The notes under the pieces: generated by a model
What the model saw: the letters and a program-made list of their open reading frames with translations, nothing else
Told to the model about the DNA's origin: nothing
The model's database searches: none
Part shown: positions 21,557 through 35,772 of the stretch, one piece after another
Position numbering within the stretch: the first letter of the stretch is position 1
Layout of the letters: each line of letters opens with the position of its first letter
Made by a program: the position numbers and the translations under genes
NCBI GenBank assembly: GCA_033239525.1
Contig: BSYO01000014.1
Coordinates: 2,431,351-2,495,350, forward strand
Direction: 5' to 3'
DNA: 64,000 nucleotides
Source of the DNA: Nepenthes gracilis
Taxonomy: Eukaryota > Streptophyta > Magnoliopsida > Caryophyllales > Nepenthaceae

Positions 21557-24500
21557 CTCCTTATTCTATGATCCAAAGTTTCAAATTTGAATAGGTAAAG
21601 GATATGATATGGTTTAATGGAGTTGGTGTGAAATGCTACATTATATAGTGCGAAATAAATGAGATGTGATTTATTTCAGTTAAACTATCATTTATAGCTA
21701 TATTAATTAAGTAATAAACTCTTATTTATTAGTGTATTAATTGAGGTAATAAAGAAAATAGGTGGTTTAGTTACATTATAATACCATTTGAGAATAATTA
21801 TTTCAAGTTATCTATGGCAACAAAAAAGTTAATTAAAATCTACAAAAGACAGACGTTATTTATAAGATAATTTTAAATCAAAAAAATTTTTAAACAATAT
21901 AAAATCATATTAATTTGTCTGCTAAAAGTATTGGATGCTTATATCAGAATAAAAATACAAATCATATACTGCACTAAAATACACGATATAATCACTGTTC
22001 ACATTTAACTTGACAAAACCGTACATATAATGCCAAAGAGTGTAAATTCTATAACCATTTAAACACAAAAGACACTATAAGGTAAATAGAAGAGAGAAAA
22101 CAGAGAAGAGGAACATCAAATTGAGATACGATTTTAATTTTATATTTCGATATATTTGAATATGTTACCTTAGTTTTGATTCTAGTAGGTATTATTTGTA
22201 TAAAGGACATTCTGATAAAATTATTTGTAACCAAATATTCTTAGTGGATATTGCTAGGAGATTGACCTTTAGTTTTTTCATTGGTTAAGAATGATTTTTA
22301 ATGTTAAATATTATCATATAATTTGTATATTCGGTTGCATATTTTTGTTCCTTATATTTGCAAGGAAGATTGGTTGTTAATGATTGATGGGAATTTAGGC
22401 TTAGTTTTGCTGCACTTTGTCTGTTCTTGTTCCAAATCGCAATACAAGGGACTAAAAAAACACAACTTATCTTTGTGTTATTAAAAATATTTTATCTTTA
22501 GAATTCATGATAACTACGTTAAACTTAAATTCCACTAAAAAGGTGGGTTGGAAGCATTTAAAAGTGCTAACTGGATGGTGCCGCACGTTGCACGGGACGG
22601 CCCAACACTTCAGTCTATATCAGGTAGCAGGTTAGTTGACTTGTGGCACGAATAGTGCCATACCTGACACGATCACTTTGTTTTTTTTTAAAAAAAATTT
22701 AACTGTTATTTGACCATTGTAGACAACCAACGTGGAAATGGTCAAACCGTTGTCCACTTTCAAAAAATTAATTCAATAAAAGAACTATAAATAGCCCGTC
22801 TCCCCTCTTCTTCTACCAACATATCCCAACTCTACATTTCTGTACTCTCTCACTCTTATCCATCAAATGATAGTATGATATTAATATAACTATATTATTT
22901 TTATTAATTTTTATCTATAATTTATATATTAATATTATCATATTATAACTTAATTATTAATTTTGAAATATAGTTTTGGTGGTGAAGGGATATAATTTTT
23001 TTAGTTTTTGTACTCTCTACATTTTTGTTAGTTTTTTTTATAATATTTTCATACCGGTTATGCTATACATATATATTGATAGCGATTTTAAATTATCAAA
23101 ATCATAACTTGCCCTGGATTCTACTACAACTGCATATAATTTAGGAAGTCTCTAAAAATATTTTAATAGTATATGACAGGGTTATTGAAATTAAATTAGT
23201 TAACGGTTAAACAACCTGGTTGTAAAAATATATAAAATATTATAATTTTGAAAATTGTAAAGATGTTAGATACTTAAAGAAATATGTAAAAAATATAAGA
23301 GAGAATAATTATTTTTAACCTAATTGTACTAGTATTTTCAGAAAGTGTAGAGTTAGAATTATTTTAATATGATCAGTGGTTAAATTAAAAGAATTGATAG
23401 AATATGTAATTCACTTGAAAATCATTTTTTTATGGTGAAAGATTACAAGTTTAAGAGTAAAGTACAGAAATGCTTGTAATTTGGGTATGTAAAAATTTTC
23501 AAATATACTCTTAAAGATGAAGCTAATCATCTTTTTATAGTTAAATGAGAACTAATTTCATATTTAATTTCAAACAAAATCTAATATTTTTTACCTAGTA
23601 ATATATAGTTATTACATAATAATTTATCTTATATTTGTGTTATCACATATTAAAATTTTTTAAATTAGAAATTATAAATAATAATTATTAATTTTAAAAT
23701 TTTTAAGCATTCACATATTGTTTTCATAAATTCTAATGCAATTGATGTTATTATAAATTCACATAAAATATCTACTAAGATTTTTATTACTTTTGACAAT
23801 ATTTTAAATAATAATTATACTAATTTTATTCCATTATAATTTTTAATTTTAAATAATAAATTATTCCATATAAAATATAAGTATTATATTATTAATCTTT
23901 ATATTAAGGATATTTATTTCTTCTTGTGTGAAAAAATAAAGAATGTTATTCAATATATTAGATTATATTCTTTTAAAAGTAACAGTTTAAGATGTTATAC
24001 CAATTGAACAAATTTTGCTATAAGAAAGCATTTTATCATGTTATAGCTTGAAAAGCTGGGTTAAAATACTTCTTACAATAGTTTAATTTTTTTCCCTTTT
24101 TCCAATGAAGAATTCATTCCCCTATGTTTCTAAGCTTGGCCATATCCCATGTAATTAATCTCATATGAATAATTATATTAATAGGTAACTCCGGATATGT
24201 AATAGGAGAATTCAAAGTCATAATCATAAGCATAATAAGAAATATAATTTATTAAGAAACCTTTGCAAACTTGATTTTTATCTAAAGTAAAAATTTTTTT
24301 AAAAAATCATAATCCAAAAATAGTCGAATCAGTCATTTTTAATCGTGACCTTGCCTTGATAAGTAATTATTCGAGCATTATATTTTGATCATTTTTTTAT
24401 CTATAACACTCATATATATCTTGACTATATTTTGTAAAATTTTTAATTAATCGAATCAAATCAATTAATTTAATCCATGCTCCTATGTCCGTAAGCTTGG

Positions 24501-24717
24501 CCAAATCTGTGTAATAAATCTCCTATGTAATGATTATGCAATAGGTAATTTCATATGTATAATAGTAGAATTCAAACTCACAATCATAAACATAATAACG
24601 ATATGTAAATCGGCTATCGGGGCATCATATAGAGTCAAACTAATTTAATCGATCATAGTGATTAAACATCAAATGCTATTATTACTAAATATAAGTATAA
24701 TGGCTTATTCAGTTGTT

Positions 24718-25109
24718 TTAGATAGATTTTTTGGTGGCCTCATCATATATAGCGCTGCCTTGAAGAAAAATATTATGTGCCTGCGACTTAAACTTGTCAA
24801 ATTTGCCGAGAATGTACGACAATGCCCGATTACGAGAGATATCCAGCCTCTACGACCTTTTTTGCCGCAAAAGGGATCAGCTAGTTTTGTATTCGAAAGA
24901 TTGCACGAGTGATCTTTAAGCCACATGCTTGAGTTGTGTTATCGATCTGATCTCCCAAAATTTATAATAGCCGAGTCTTGGTTGCGGTGGCGGTGGTAGG
25001 CCGTACCATGTATCATTAGGAGTTGGTTTCTCGAAACGTTCTTCTTGTCCGACAGCCAAAAGAGCATTACAAATAACAACAAAAATCAACACCTTCATAA
25101 CCAAGCCAT
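24718..25109 (-). pseudogene. Secreted prolamin-like protein gene, copy 5 (start region frameshifted)
   Basis: One base is missing directly after the second codon (AACCAAGCCAT where others have AACCGAAGCCAT). The annotated ATG is thus out of frame with the signal peptide. Downstream the linker reads PPPPQPRLGYYKF, then the frame is lost at a shortened A-run (CCCAAAATTT). The four-cysteine region remains in other frames. TATA box and flanks are intact. Confidence 0.6.
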
Positions 25110-28100
25110 CTCCTTATTCTATGATCCAAAGTTTCAAATTTGAATAGGTAAAGGATATGATATGGTTTAATGGAGTTGGTGTGAAATGCTACATTATATA
25201 GTGCGAAAACAGTGAGATGTGATTTATTTCGGTTAAACTATCATTTATAGCTATATTAATTAAGTAATAAACTCTTATTTATTAGTGTATTAATTGAGGT
25301 AATAAAGAAAATAGGTGGTTTAGTTACATTATAATACCATTTGAGAATAATTATTTCAAGTTATCTATGGCAACAAAAAAGTTAATTAAAATCTACAAAA
25401 GACAGACGTTATTTATAAGATAATTTTAAATCAAAAAAATTTTAAACAATATAAAATCATATTAATTTGTCTGCTAAAAGTATTGGATGCTTATATCGAA
25501 TAAAAATACAAATCATATCTTTGCACTAAAATACACGATATAATCACCGTTCACATTTAACTTGACAAAACCGTACATATAATGCCAAAGAGTGTAAATT
25601 CTATAACCATTTAAACACAAAAGACACTATAAGGTAAATAGAAGAGAGAAAACAGAGAAGAGGAACATCAAATTGAGATACGATTTTAATTTTATATTTC
25701 GATATATTTGAATATGTTACCTTAGTTTTGATTCTAGTAGGTATTATTTGTATAAAAGACATTCTGATAAAATTATTTGTAACCAAATATTCTTAGTGGA
25801 TATTGCTAGAAGATTGACCTTTAGTTTTTTCATTGGTTAAGAATGATTTTTAATGTTAAATATTATCATATAATTTGTATATTCGGTTGCATATTTTTGT
25901 TCCTTATATTTGCAAGGAAGATTGGTTGTTAATGATTGATGGGAATTTAGGCTTAGTTTTGCTGCACTGTGCTGTTCTTGTTCCAAATCGCAATACAAGG
26001 GACTAAAAAAACACAACTTATCTTTGTGTTATTAAAAAAATATTTTATCTTTAGAATTCATGATAACTACGTTAAACTTAAATTCCACTAAAAAGGTGGG
26101 TTGGAAGCATTTAAAAGTGCTAACTGGATGGTGCCGCACGTTGCACGGGACGGCCCAACACTTCAGTCTATATCAGGTAGCAGGTTAGTTGACTTGTGGC
26201 ACGAATAGTGCCATACCTGACACGATCACTTTGTTTTTTTTTTAAAAAATTTAACTGTTATTTGACCATTGTAGACAACCAACGTGGGAAATGGTCAAAC
26301 CGTTGTCCACTTTCAAAAAAATTAATTCAATAAAAGAACTATAAATAGCCCGTCTCCCCTCTTCTTCTACCAACATATCCCAACTCTACATTTCTGTACT
26401 CTCTCACTCTTATCCATCAAATGATAGTATGATATTAATATAACTATATTATTTTTATTAATTTTTATCTATAATTTATATATTAATATTATCATGTTAT
26501 AACTTAATTATTAATTTTGAAATATAGTTTTGGTGGTGAAGGGATATAATTTTTTTAGTTTTTGTACTCTCTACCTTTTTGTTAGTTTTTTTATAATATT
26601 TTCATACCGGTTATGCTATACATATATATTGATAGCGATTTTAAATTATCAAAATCATAACTTGCCCTGGATTCTACTACAACTGCATATAATTTAGGAA
26701 GTCTCCTAAAAATATTTTAATAGTATATGACAGGTTATTGAAATTAAATTAGTTAACGGTTAAACAACCTGGTTGTAAAAAATATATAAAATATTATAAT
26801 TTTGAAAATTGTAAAGATGTTAGATACTTAAAGAAATATGTAAAAAATATAAGAGAGAATAATTATTTTTAACCTAATTGTACTAGTATTTTCAGAAAGT
26901 GTAGAGTTAGAATTATTTTAATATGATCGGTGGTTAAATTAAAAGAATTGATAGAATATGTAATTCACTTGAAAATCATTTTTTTATGGTGAAAGATTAC
27001 AAGTTTAAGAGTAAAGTACAGAAATGCTTGTAATTTGGGTATGTAAAAATTTTCAAATATACTCTTAAAGATGAAGCTAATCATCTTTTTATAGTTAAAT
27101 GAGAACTAATTTCATATTTAATTTCAAACAAAATCTAATATTTTTTACCTAGTAATATATAGTTATTACATAATAATTTATCTTATATTTGTGTTATCAC
27201 ATATTAAAATTTTTTGAATTAGAAATTATAAATAATAATTATTAATTTTAAAATTTTTAAGCATTCACATATTGTTTTCATAAATTCTAATGCAATTGAT
27301 GTTATTATAAATTCACATAAAATATCTACTAAGATTTTTATTACTTTTGACAATATTTTAAATAATAATTATACTAATTTTATTCCATTATAATTTTTTA
27401 ATTTTAAATAATAAATTATTCCATATAAAATATAAGTATTATATTATTAATCTTTATATTAAGGATATTTATTTCTTCTTGTGTGAAAAAATAAAGAATG
27501 TTATTCAATATATTAGATTATATTCTTTTTAAAAGTAACAGTTTAAGATGTTATACCAATTGAACAAATTTTGCTATAAGAAAGCATTTTATCATGTTAT
27601 AGCTTGAAAAGCTGGGTTAAAATACTTCTTACAATAGTTTAATTTTTTTCCCTTTTTTCCAATGAAGAATTCATTCCCCTATGTTTCTAAGCTTGGCCAT
27701 ATCCCATGTAATTAATCTCATATGAATAATTATATTAATAGGTAACTCCAGATATGTAATAGGAGAATTCAAAGTCATAATCATAAGCATAATAAGAAAT
27801 ATAATTTATTAAGAAACCTTTGCAAACTTGATTTTTATCTAAAATAAAAATTTTTTTTAAAAAAATCATAATCCAAAAATAGTCGAATCAGTCATTTTTA
27901 ATCGTGACCTTGCCTTGATAAGTAATTATTCGAGCATTATATTTTGATCATTTTTTTATCTATAACACTCATATATATCTTGACTATATTTTGTAAAATT
28001 TTTAATTAATCGAATCAAATCAATTAATTTAATCCATGCTCCTATGTCCGTAAGCTTGGCCAAATCCTGTGTAATAAATCTCCTATGTAATGATTATGCA

Positions 28101-28277
28101 ATAGGTAATTTCATATGTATAATAGTAGAATTCAAACTCACAATCATAAACATAATAACGATATGTAAATCGGCTATCGGGGCATCATATAGAGTCAAAC
28201 TAATTTAATCGATCATAGTGATTAAACATCAAATGCTATTATTACTAAATATAAGTATAATGGCTTATTCAGTTGTT

Positions 28278-28670
28278 TTAGATAGATTTTTTGGTGGCCT
28301 CATCATATATAGCGCTGCCTTGAAGAAAAATATTATGTGCCTGCGACTTAAACTTGTCAAATTTGCCGAGAATGTACGACAATGCCCGATTACAGAGATA
28401 TCCAGCCTCTACGACCTTTTTGCTGCAAAAGGGATCAGCTAGTTTTGTATTCTGAAAGATTGCACGAGTGATCTTTAAGCCACATGCTTGAGTTGTGTTA
28501 TCGATACAGTCTCCCAAAAATTTATAATAGCCGAGTCTTGGTTGCGGTGGCAGTGGTAGGCCGTACCATGTATCATTAGGAGTTGGTTTCTCGAAACGTT
28601 CTTCTTGTCCGACAGCCAAAAGAGCATTACAAATAACAACAAAAATCAACACCTTCATAACCGAAGCCAT
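28278..28670 (-). CDS. Secreted cysteine-rich protein, prolamin-like/ECA1 type, copy 6 (intact)
   Basis: Full 130-residue frame, best representative of the array. The signal peptide is MASVMKVLIFVVICNALLAV. The linker is NDTWYGLPLPPQPRLGYY. Cysteines lie at 55, 63, 82 and 93 of the mature region, plus Cys14 inside the signal peptide. Sequons are at N32 and N58. The C-terminal tail from residue 101 is Lys-rich and amphipathic (GKFDKFKSQAHNIFLQGSA). Differences from copy 1 are few and conservative (Val4, Cys14, Ala62, Ala79, Ser129). TATA box at about 28755. Secretion is predicted from the signal peptide; a reproductive-tissue role is only inferred from the family. Confidence 0.72.
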   Translation of the reverse strand: MASVMKVLIFVVICNALLAVGQEERFEKPTPNDTWYGLPLPPQPRLGYYKFLGDCIDNTTQACGLKITRAIFQNTKLADPFCSKKVVEAGYLCNRALSYILGKFDKFKSQAHNIFLQGSAIYDEATKKSI

Positions 28671-31600
28671 CTCCTTATTCTATGATCCAAAGTTTCAAAT
28701 TTGAATAGGTAAAGGATATGATATGGTTTAATGGAGTTGGTGTGAAATGCTACATTATATAGTGCGAAACAGTGAGATGTGATTTATTTGAGTTAAACTA
28801 TCATTTATAGCTATATTAATTAAGTAATAAACTCTTATTTATTAGTGTATTAATTGAGGTAATAAAGAAAATAGGTGGTTTAGTTACATTATAATACCAT
28901 TTGAGAATAATTATTTCAAGTTATCTATGGCAACAAAAAGTTAATTAAAATCTACAAAAGACAGACGTTATTTATAAGATAATTTTAAATCAAAAAAATT
29001 TTTAAACAATATAAAATCATATTAATTTGTCTGCTAAAAGTATTGGATGCTTATATCGAAATAAAAATACAAATCATATACTGCACTAAAATACACGATA
29101 TAATCACCGTTCACATTTAACTTGACAAAACCGTACATATAATGCCAAAGAGTGTAAATTCTATAAGCATTTAAACACAGAAGACACTATAAGGTAAATA
29201 GAAGAGAAAAAAAGAGAAGAGGAACATCAAATTGAGATACGATTTTAATTTTATATTTCGATATATTTGAATATGTTACCTTAGTTTTGATTCTAGTAGG
29301 TATTATTTGTATAAAGGACATTCTGATAAAATTATTTGTAACCAAATATTCTTAGTGGATATTGCTAGGAGATTGACCTTTAGTTTTTTCATTGGTTAAG
29401 AATGATTTTTAATGTTAAATATTATCATATAATTTGTATATTCGGTTGCATATTTTTGTTCCTTATATTTGCATGGAAGATTGGTTGTTAATGACTGATG
29501 GGAATTTAGGCTTAGTTTTGCTGCACTGTGCTGTTCTTGTTCCAAATCGCAATACAAGGGACTAAAAAAACACAACTTATCTTTGTGTTATTAAAAAAAT
29601 ATTTTATCTTTAGAATTCATGATAACTACGTTAAACTTAAATTCCACTAAAAGGTGGGTTGGAAGCATTTAAAAGTGCTAATCGGATGGTGCCGCACGTT
29701 GCACGGGACGGCCCAACACTTTAGTCTATATCAGGTAGCAGGTTAGCTGACTTGTGGCACGAATAGTGCCATACCTAACACGATCACTTTGTTTTTTTAA
29801 AAAAAAATTTAACTGTTATTTGACCATTGTAGACAACCAACGTGGGAAATGGTCAAACCGTTGTCCACTTTCAAAAAAATTAATTCAATAAAAGAACTGT
29901 AAATAGCCCGTCTCCCCTCTTCTTCTACCAACATATCCCAACTCTACATTTCTGTACTCTCTCACTCTTATCCATCAAATGATAGTATGATATTAATATA
30001 ACTATATTATTTTTATTAATTTTTATCTATAATTTATATATTAATATTATCATGTTATAACTTAATTATTAATTTTGAAATATAGTTTTGGTGGTGAAGG
30101 GATATAATTTTTTTAGTTTTTGTACTCTCTACCTTTTTGTTAGTTTTTTTATAATATTTTCATACCGGTTATGCTATACATATATATTGATAGCGATTTT
30201 AAATTATCAAAATCATAACTTGCCCTGGATTCTACTACAACTGCATATAATTTAGGAAGTCTCCTAAAAATATTTTAATAGTATATGACAGGTTATTGAA
30301 ATTAAATTAGTTAACGGTTAAACAACCTGGTTGTAAAAATATATAAAATATTATAATTTTGAAAATTGTAAAGATGTTAGATACTTAAAGAAATATGTAA
30401 AAATATAAGAGAGAATAATTATTTTTAACCTAATTGTACTAGTATTTTCAGAAAGTGTAGAGTTAGAATTATTTTAATATGATCAGTGGTTAAATTAAAA
30501 AGAATTGATAGAATATGTAATTCACTTGAAAATCATTTTTTTATGGTGAAAGATTACAAGTTTAAGAGTAAAGTACAGAAATGCTTGTAATTTGGGTATG
30601 TAAAAATTTTCAAATATACTCTTAAAGATGAAGCTAATCATCTTTTTATAGTTAAATGAGAACTAATTTCATATTTAATTTCAAACAAAATCTAATATTT
30701 TTTACCTAGTAATATATAGTTATTACATAATAATTTATCTTATATTTGTGTTATCACATATTAAAATTTTTAAATTAGAAATTATAAATAATAATTATTA
30801 ATTTTAAAATTTTTAAGCATTCACATATTGTTTTCATAAATTCTAATGCAATTGATGTTATTATAAATTCACATAAAATATCTACTAAGATTTTTATTAC
30901 TTTTGACAATATTTTAAATAATAATTATACTAATTTTATTCCATTATAATTTTTTAATTTTAAATAATAAATTATTCCATATAAAATATAAGTATTATAT
31001 TATTAATCTTTATATTAAGGATATTTATTTCTTCTTGTGTGAAAAAATAAAGAATGTTATTCAATATATTAGATTATATTCTTTTTAAAAGTAACAGTTT
31101 AAGATGTTATACCAATTGAACAAATTTTGCTATAAGAAAGCATTTTATCATGTTATAGCTTGAAAAGCTGGGTTAAAATACTTCTTACAATAGTTTAATT
31201 TTTTTCCTTTTTTTCCAATGAAGAATTCATTCCCCTATGTTTCTAAGCTTGGCCATATCCCATGTAATTAATCTCATATGAATAATTATATTAATAGGTA
31301 ACTCCAGATATGTAATAGGAGAATTCAAAGTCATAATCATAAGCATAATAAGAAATATAATTTATTAAGAAACCTTTGCAAACTTGATTTTTATCTAAAA
31401 TAAAAATTTTTTTAAAAAAATCATAACCCAAAAATAGTCGAATCAGTCATTTTTAATCGTGACCTTGCCTTGATAAGTAATTATTCGAGCATTATATTTT
31501 GATCATCTTTTATCTATAACACTCATATATATCTTGACTATATTTTGTAAAATTTTAAATTAATCGAATCAAATCAATTAATTTAATCCATGCTCCTATG

Positions 31601-31831
31601 TCCGTAAGCTTGGCCAAATCCTGTGTAATAAATCTCCTATGTAATGATTATGCAATAGGTAATTTCATATGTATAATAGTAGAATTCAAACTCACAATCA
31701 TAAACATAATAACGATATGTAAATCGGCTATCGGGGCATCATATCGTGTCAAACTAATTTAATCGATCATTGTGATTAAACATCAAATGCTATTATTACT
31801 AAATATAAGTATAATGGCTTATTCAGTTGTT

Positions 31832-32221
31832 TTAGATAGATTTTTTGGTGGCCTCATCATATATAGCGCTGCCTTGAAGAAAAATATTATGTGCCTGCGA
31901 CTTAAACTTGTCAAATTTGCCGAGAATGTACGACAATGCCCGATTACAGATATCCAGCCTCTCGACCTTTTTGCTGCAAAAGGGATCACTTAGTTTTGTA
32001 TTTTGAAAGATTGCACGAGTGATCTTTAAGCCACATGCTTGAGTTGTGTTATCGATACAGTCTCCCAAAAATTTATAATAGCCGAGTCTTGGTTGCGGTG
32101 GCAGTGGTAGGCCGTACCATGTATCATTAGGAGTTGGTTTCTCGAAACGTTCTTCTTGTCCGACAGCCAAAAGAGCATTACAAATAACAACAAAAATCAA
32201 CACCTTCATAACCGAAGCCAT
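31832..32221 (-). CDS. Secreted cysteine-rich protein, prolamin-like/ECA1 type, copy 7 (129 aa)
   Basis: Open from Met to stop with one residue fewer than copies 1 and 6. Two nearby indels (ACAGATATC and CTCTCGACC) replace the segment KKVVEAGYLCNR by KKVERLDICNR. All four cysteines survive, but the spacing between the third and fourth is one shorter and the Gly of the G..C motif is lost. Residue 79 is Ser. The rest matches copy 6. The local scramble sits at the indel-prone site seen in other copies, so the true protein may be identical to copy 6. Confidence 0.65.
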   Translation of the reverse strand: MASVMKVLIFVVICNALLAVGQEERFEKPTPNDTWYGLPLPPQPRLGYYKFLGDCIDNTTQACGLKITRAIFQNTKLSDPFCSKKVERLDICNRALSYILGKFDKFKSQAHNIFLQGSAIYDEATKKSI

Positions 32222-35200
32222 CTCCTTATTCTATGATCCAAAGTTTCAAATTTGAATAGGTAAAGGATATGATATGGTTTAATGGAGTTGGTGTGAAATG
32301 CTACATTATATAGTGCGAAACAGTGAGATGTGATTTATTTCAGTTAAACTATCATTTATAGCTATATTAATTAAGTAATAAACTCTTATTTATTAGTGTA
32401 TTAATTGAGGTAATAAAGAAAATAGGTGGTTTAGTTACATTATAATACCATTTGAGAATAATTATTTCAAGTTATCTATGGCAACAAAAAGTTAATTAAA
32501 ATCTACAAAAAAGACAGACGTTATTTATAAGATAATTTTAAATCAAAAAATTTTTAAACAATATAAAATCATATTAATTTGTCTGCTAAAAGTATTGGAT
32601 GCTTATATCGAATAAAAATACAAATCATATACTGCACTAAAATACACGATATAATCACCGTTCACATTTAACTTGACAAAACCGTACATATAATGCCAAA
32701 GAGTGTAAATTCTATAACCATTTAAACACAAAAGACACTATAAGGTAAATAGAAGAGAGAAAACAGAGAAGAAGGAACATCAAATTGAGATACGATTTTA
32801 ATTTTATATTTCGATATATTTGAATATGTTACCTTAGTTTTGATTCTAGTAGGTATTATTTGTATAAAGGACATTCTGATAAAATTATTTGTAACCAAAT
32901 ATTCTTAGTGGATATTGCTAGGAGATTGACCTTTAGTTTTTCATTGGTTAAGAATGATTTTTAATGTTAAATATTATCATATAATTTGTATATTCGGTTG
33001 CATATTTTTGTTCCTTATATTTGCATGGAAGATTAGTTGTTAATGATTGATGGGAATTTAGGCTTAGTTTTGCTGCACTGTGCTGTTCTTGTTCTAAATC
33101 GCAATACAATGGACTAAAAAAACACAACTTATCTTTGTGTTATTAAAAAAATATTTTATCTTTAGAATTCATGATAACTACGTTAAACTTAAATTCCACT
33201 AAAAAGGTGGGTTGGAAGCATTTAAAAGTGCTAATCGGATGGTGCCGCACGTTGCACGGACGGCCCAACACTTTAGTCTATATCAGGTAGCAGGTTAGTT
33301 GACTTGTGGCACGAATAGTGCGATACCTGACACGATCACTTTGTTTTTTTTAAAAAAAAAATTTAACTATTATTTGACAATTGTAGACAACCAACGTGGG
33401 AAATGGTCAAACCGTTGTCCACTTTCAAAAAAATTAATTCATTAAAAGAACTATAAATATCCCGTCTCTCCTCTTCTTCCACCAACATATCCCATCTCTA
33501 TATTTCTGTACTCTCTCACTCTTATGTATCAAATGATAGTATGATACTAATATAACTATATTATCTTTATTAATTTTTATCTATAATTTATATAATAATA
33601 TGATCATGTTATAACTTAATTATTAATTTTGGAATAAAGTTTTGGTGGTGAAGGGATATAATTTTTTTAGTTTTTGTACTCTCTACCTTTTTGTTAGTTT
33701 TTTTATAATATTTTCATACCGGTTATGCTATACATATATATTGATAGCGATTTTAAATTATCAAAATCATAACTTGCCCTGGATTCTACTACAACTGCAT
33801 ATAATTTAGGAAGTCTCCTAAAAATATTTTAATAGTATATGACAGGTTATTGAAATTAAATTAGTTAACGGTTAAACAACCTGGTTGTAAAAAATATATA
33901 AAATATTATAATTTTGAAAATTGTAAAGATGTTAGATACTTAAAGAAATATGTAAAAAATATAAGAGAGAATAATTATTTTTAACCTAATTGTACTAGTA
34001 TTTTCAGAAAGTGTAGAGTTAGAATTATTTTAATATGATCAGTGGTTAAATTAAAAGAATTGATAGAATATGTAATTCACTTGAAAATCATTTTTTATGG
34101 TGAAAGATTACAAGTTTAAGAGTAAAGTACAGAAATGCTTGTAATTTGGGTATGTAAAAATTTTCAAATATACTCTTAAAGATGAAGCTAATCATCTTTT
34201 TATAGTTAAATGAGAACTAATTTCATATTTAATTTCAAACAAAATCTAATATTTTTACCTAGTAATATATAGTTATTACATAATAATTTATCTTATATTT
34301 GTGTTATCACATATTAAAATTTTTTAAATTAGAAATTATAAATAATAATTATTAATTTTAAAATTTTTAAGCATTCACATATTGTTTTCATAAATTCTAA
34401 TGCAATTGATGTTATTATAAATTCACATAAAATATCTACTAAGATTTTTATTACTTTTGACAATATTTTAAATAATAATTATACTAATTTTATTCCATTA
34501 TAATTTTTTAATTTTAAATAATAAATTATTCCATATAAAATATAAGTATTATATTATTAATCTTTATATTAAGGATATTTATTTCTTCTTGTGTGAAAAA
34601 ATAAAGAATGTTATTCAATATATTAGATTATATTCTTTTTAAAAAGTAATTTAAGATGTTATACCAATTGAACAAATTTTGCTATAAGAAAGCATTTTAT
34701 CATGTTATAGCTTGAAAAGCTGGGTTAAAATACTTCTTACAATAGTTTAATTTTTTTCCCTTTTTTCCAATGAAGAATTCATTCCCCTATGTTTCTAAGC
34801 TTGGCCATATCCCATGTAATTAATCTCATATGAATAATTATATTAATAGGTAACTCCAGATATGTAATAGGAGAATTCAAAGTCATAATCATAAGCATAA
34901 TAAGAAATATAATTTATTAAGAAACCTTTGCAAACTTGATTTTTATCTAAAATAAAAATTTTTTTAAAAAAATCATAATCCAAAAATAGTCGAATCAGTC
35001 ATTTTTAATCGTGACCTTGCCTTGATAAGTAATTATTCGAGCATTATATTTTGATCATTTTTTATCTATAACACTCATATATATCTTGACTATATTTTGT
35101 AAAATTTTTAATTAATCGAATCAAATCAATTAATTTAATCCATGCTCCTATGTCCGTAAGCTTGGCCAAATCTGTGTAATAAATCTCCTATGTAATGATT

Positions 35201-35382
35201 ATGCAATAGGTAATTTCATATGTATAATAGTAGAATTCAAACTCACAATCATAAACATAATAACGATATGTAAATCGGCTATCGGGGCATCATATAGAGT
35301 CAAACTAATTTAATCGATCATAGTGATTAAACATCAAATGCTATTATTACTAAATATAAGTATAATGGCTTATTCAGTTGTT

Positions 35383-35772
35383 TTAGATAGATTTTTGGTG
35401 GCCTCATCATATATAGCGCTGCCTTGAAGAAAAATATTATGTGCTGCGACTTAAACTTGTCAAATTTGCCGAGAATGTACGACAATGCCCGATTACAGAG
35501 ATATCCAGCCTCTACGACCTTTTGCTTGCCAAAGGATCAGCTAGTTTTGTATTACGAAAGATTGCACGAGTGATCTTTAAGCCACATGCTTGAGTTGTGT
35601 TATCGATACAGTCTCCCAAAAATTTATAATAGCCGAGTCTTGGTTGCGGTGGCAGTGGTAGGCCGTACCATGTATCATTAGGAGTTGGTTTCTCGAAACG
35701 TTCTTCTTGTCCGACAGCCAAAAGAGCATTACAAATAACAACAAAAATCAACACCTTCATAACCGAAGCCAT
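35383..35772 (-). pseudogene. Secreted prolamin-like protein gene, copy 8 (3' frameshift)
   Basis: Reads intact through the signal peptide, linker and first two cysteines to ITRAIFRNTKLADP. It is then shifted at GCTTGCCAAAGG (about 35523), losing the third and fourth cysteines. A T-run near the stop is one base shorter (ATTTTTGG). A short local change, TATTACGAAAG, replaces TATTCTGAAAG without breaking the frame. Confidence 0.65.

Noticed and set aside
22049..22234. 61-codon minus-strand ORF (MVTNNFIRMSFIQIIP...) identical in units 4, 5 and 8
   Set aside because: Lies in AT-rich spacer, is lost in other units by ordinary spacer variation and has no motif; identity reflects recent duplication.
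24658..24912. Plus-strand ORFs of about 84 codons starting MIKHQMLLLL in most units
   Set aside because: They are exact antisense shadows of the 3' end of the minus-strand secreted-protein gene; the N-terminal hydrophobic look is coincidental and the frames break with the gene's indels.
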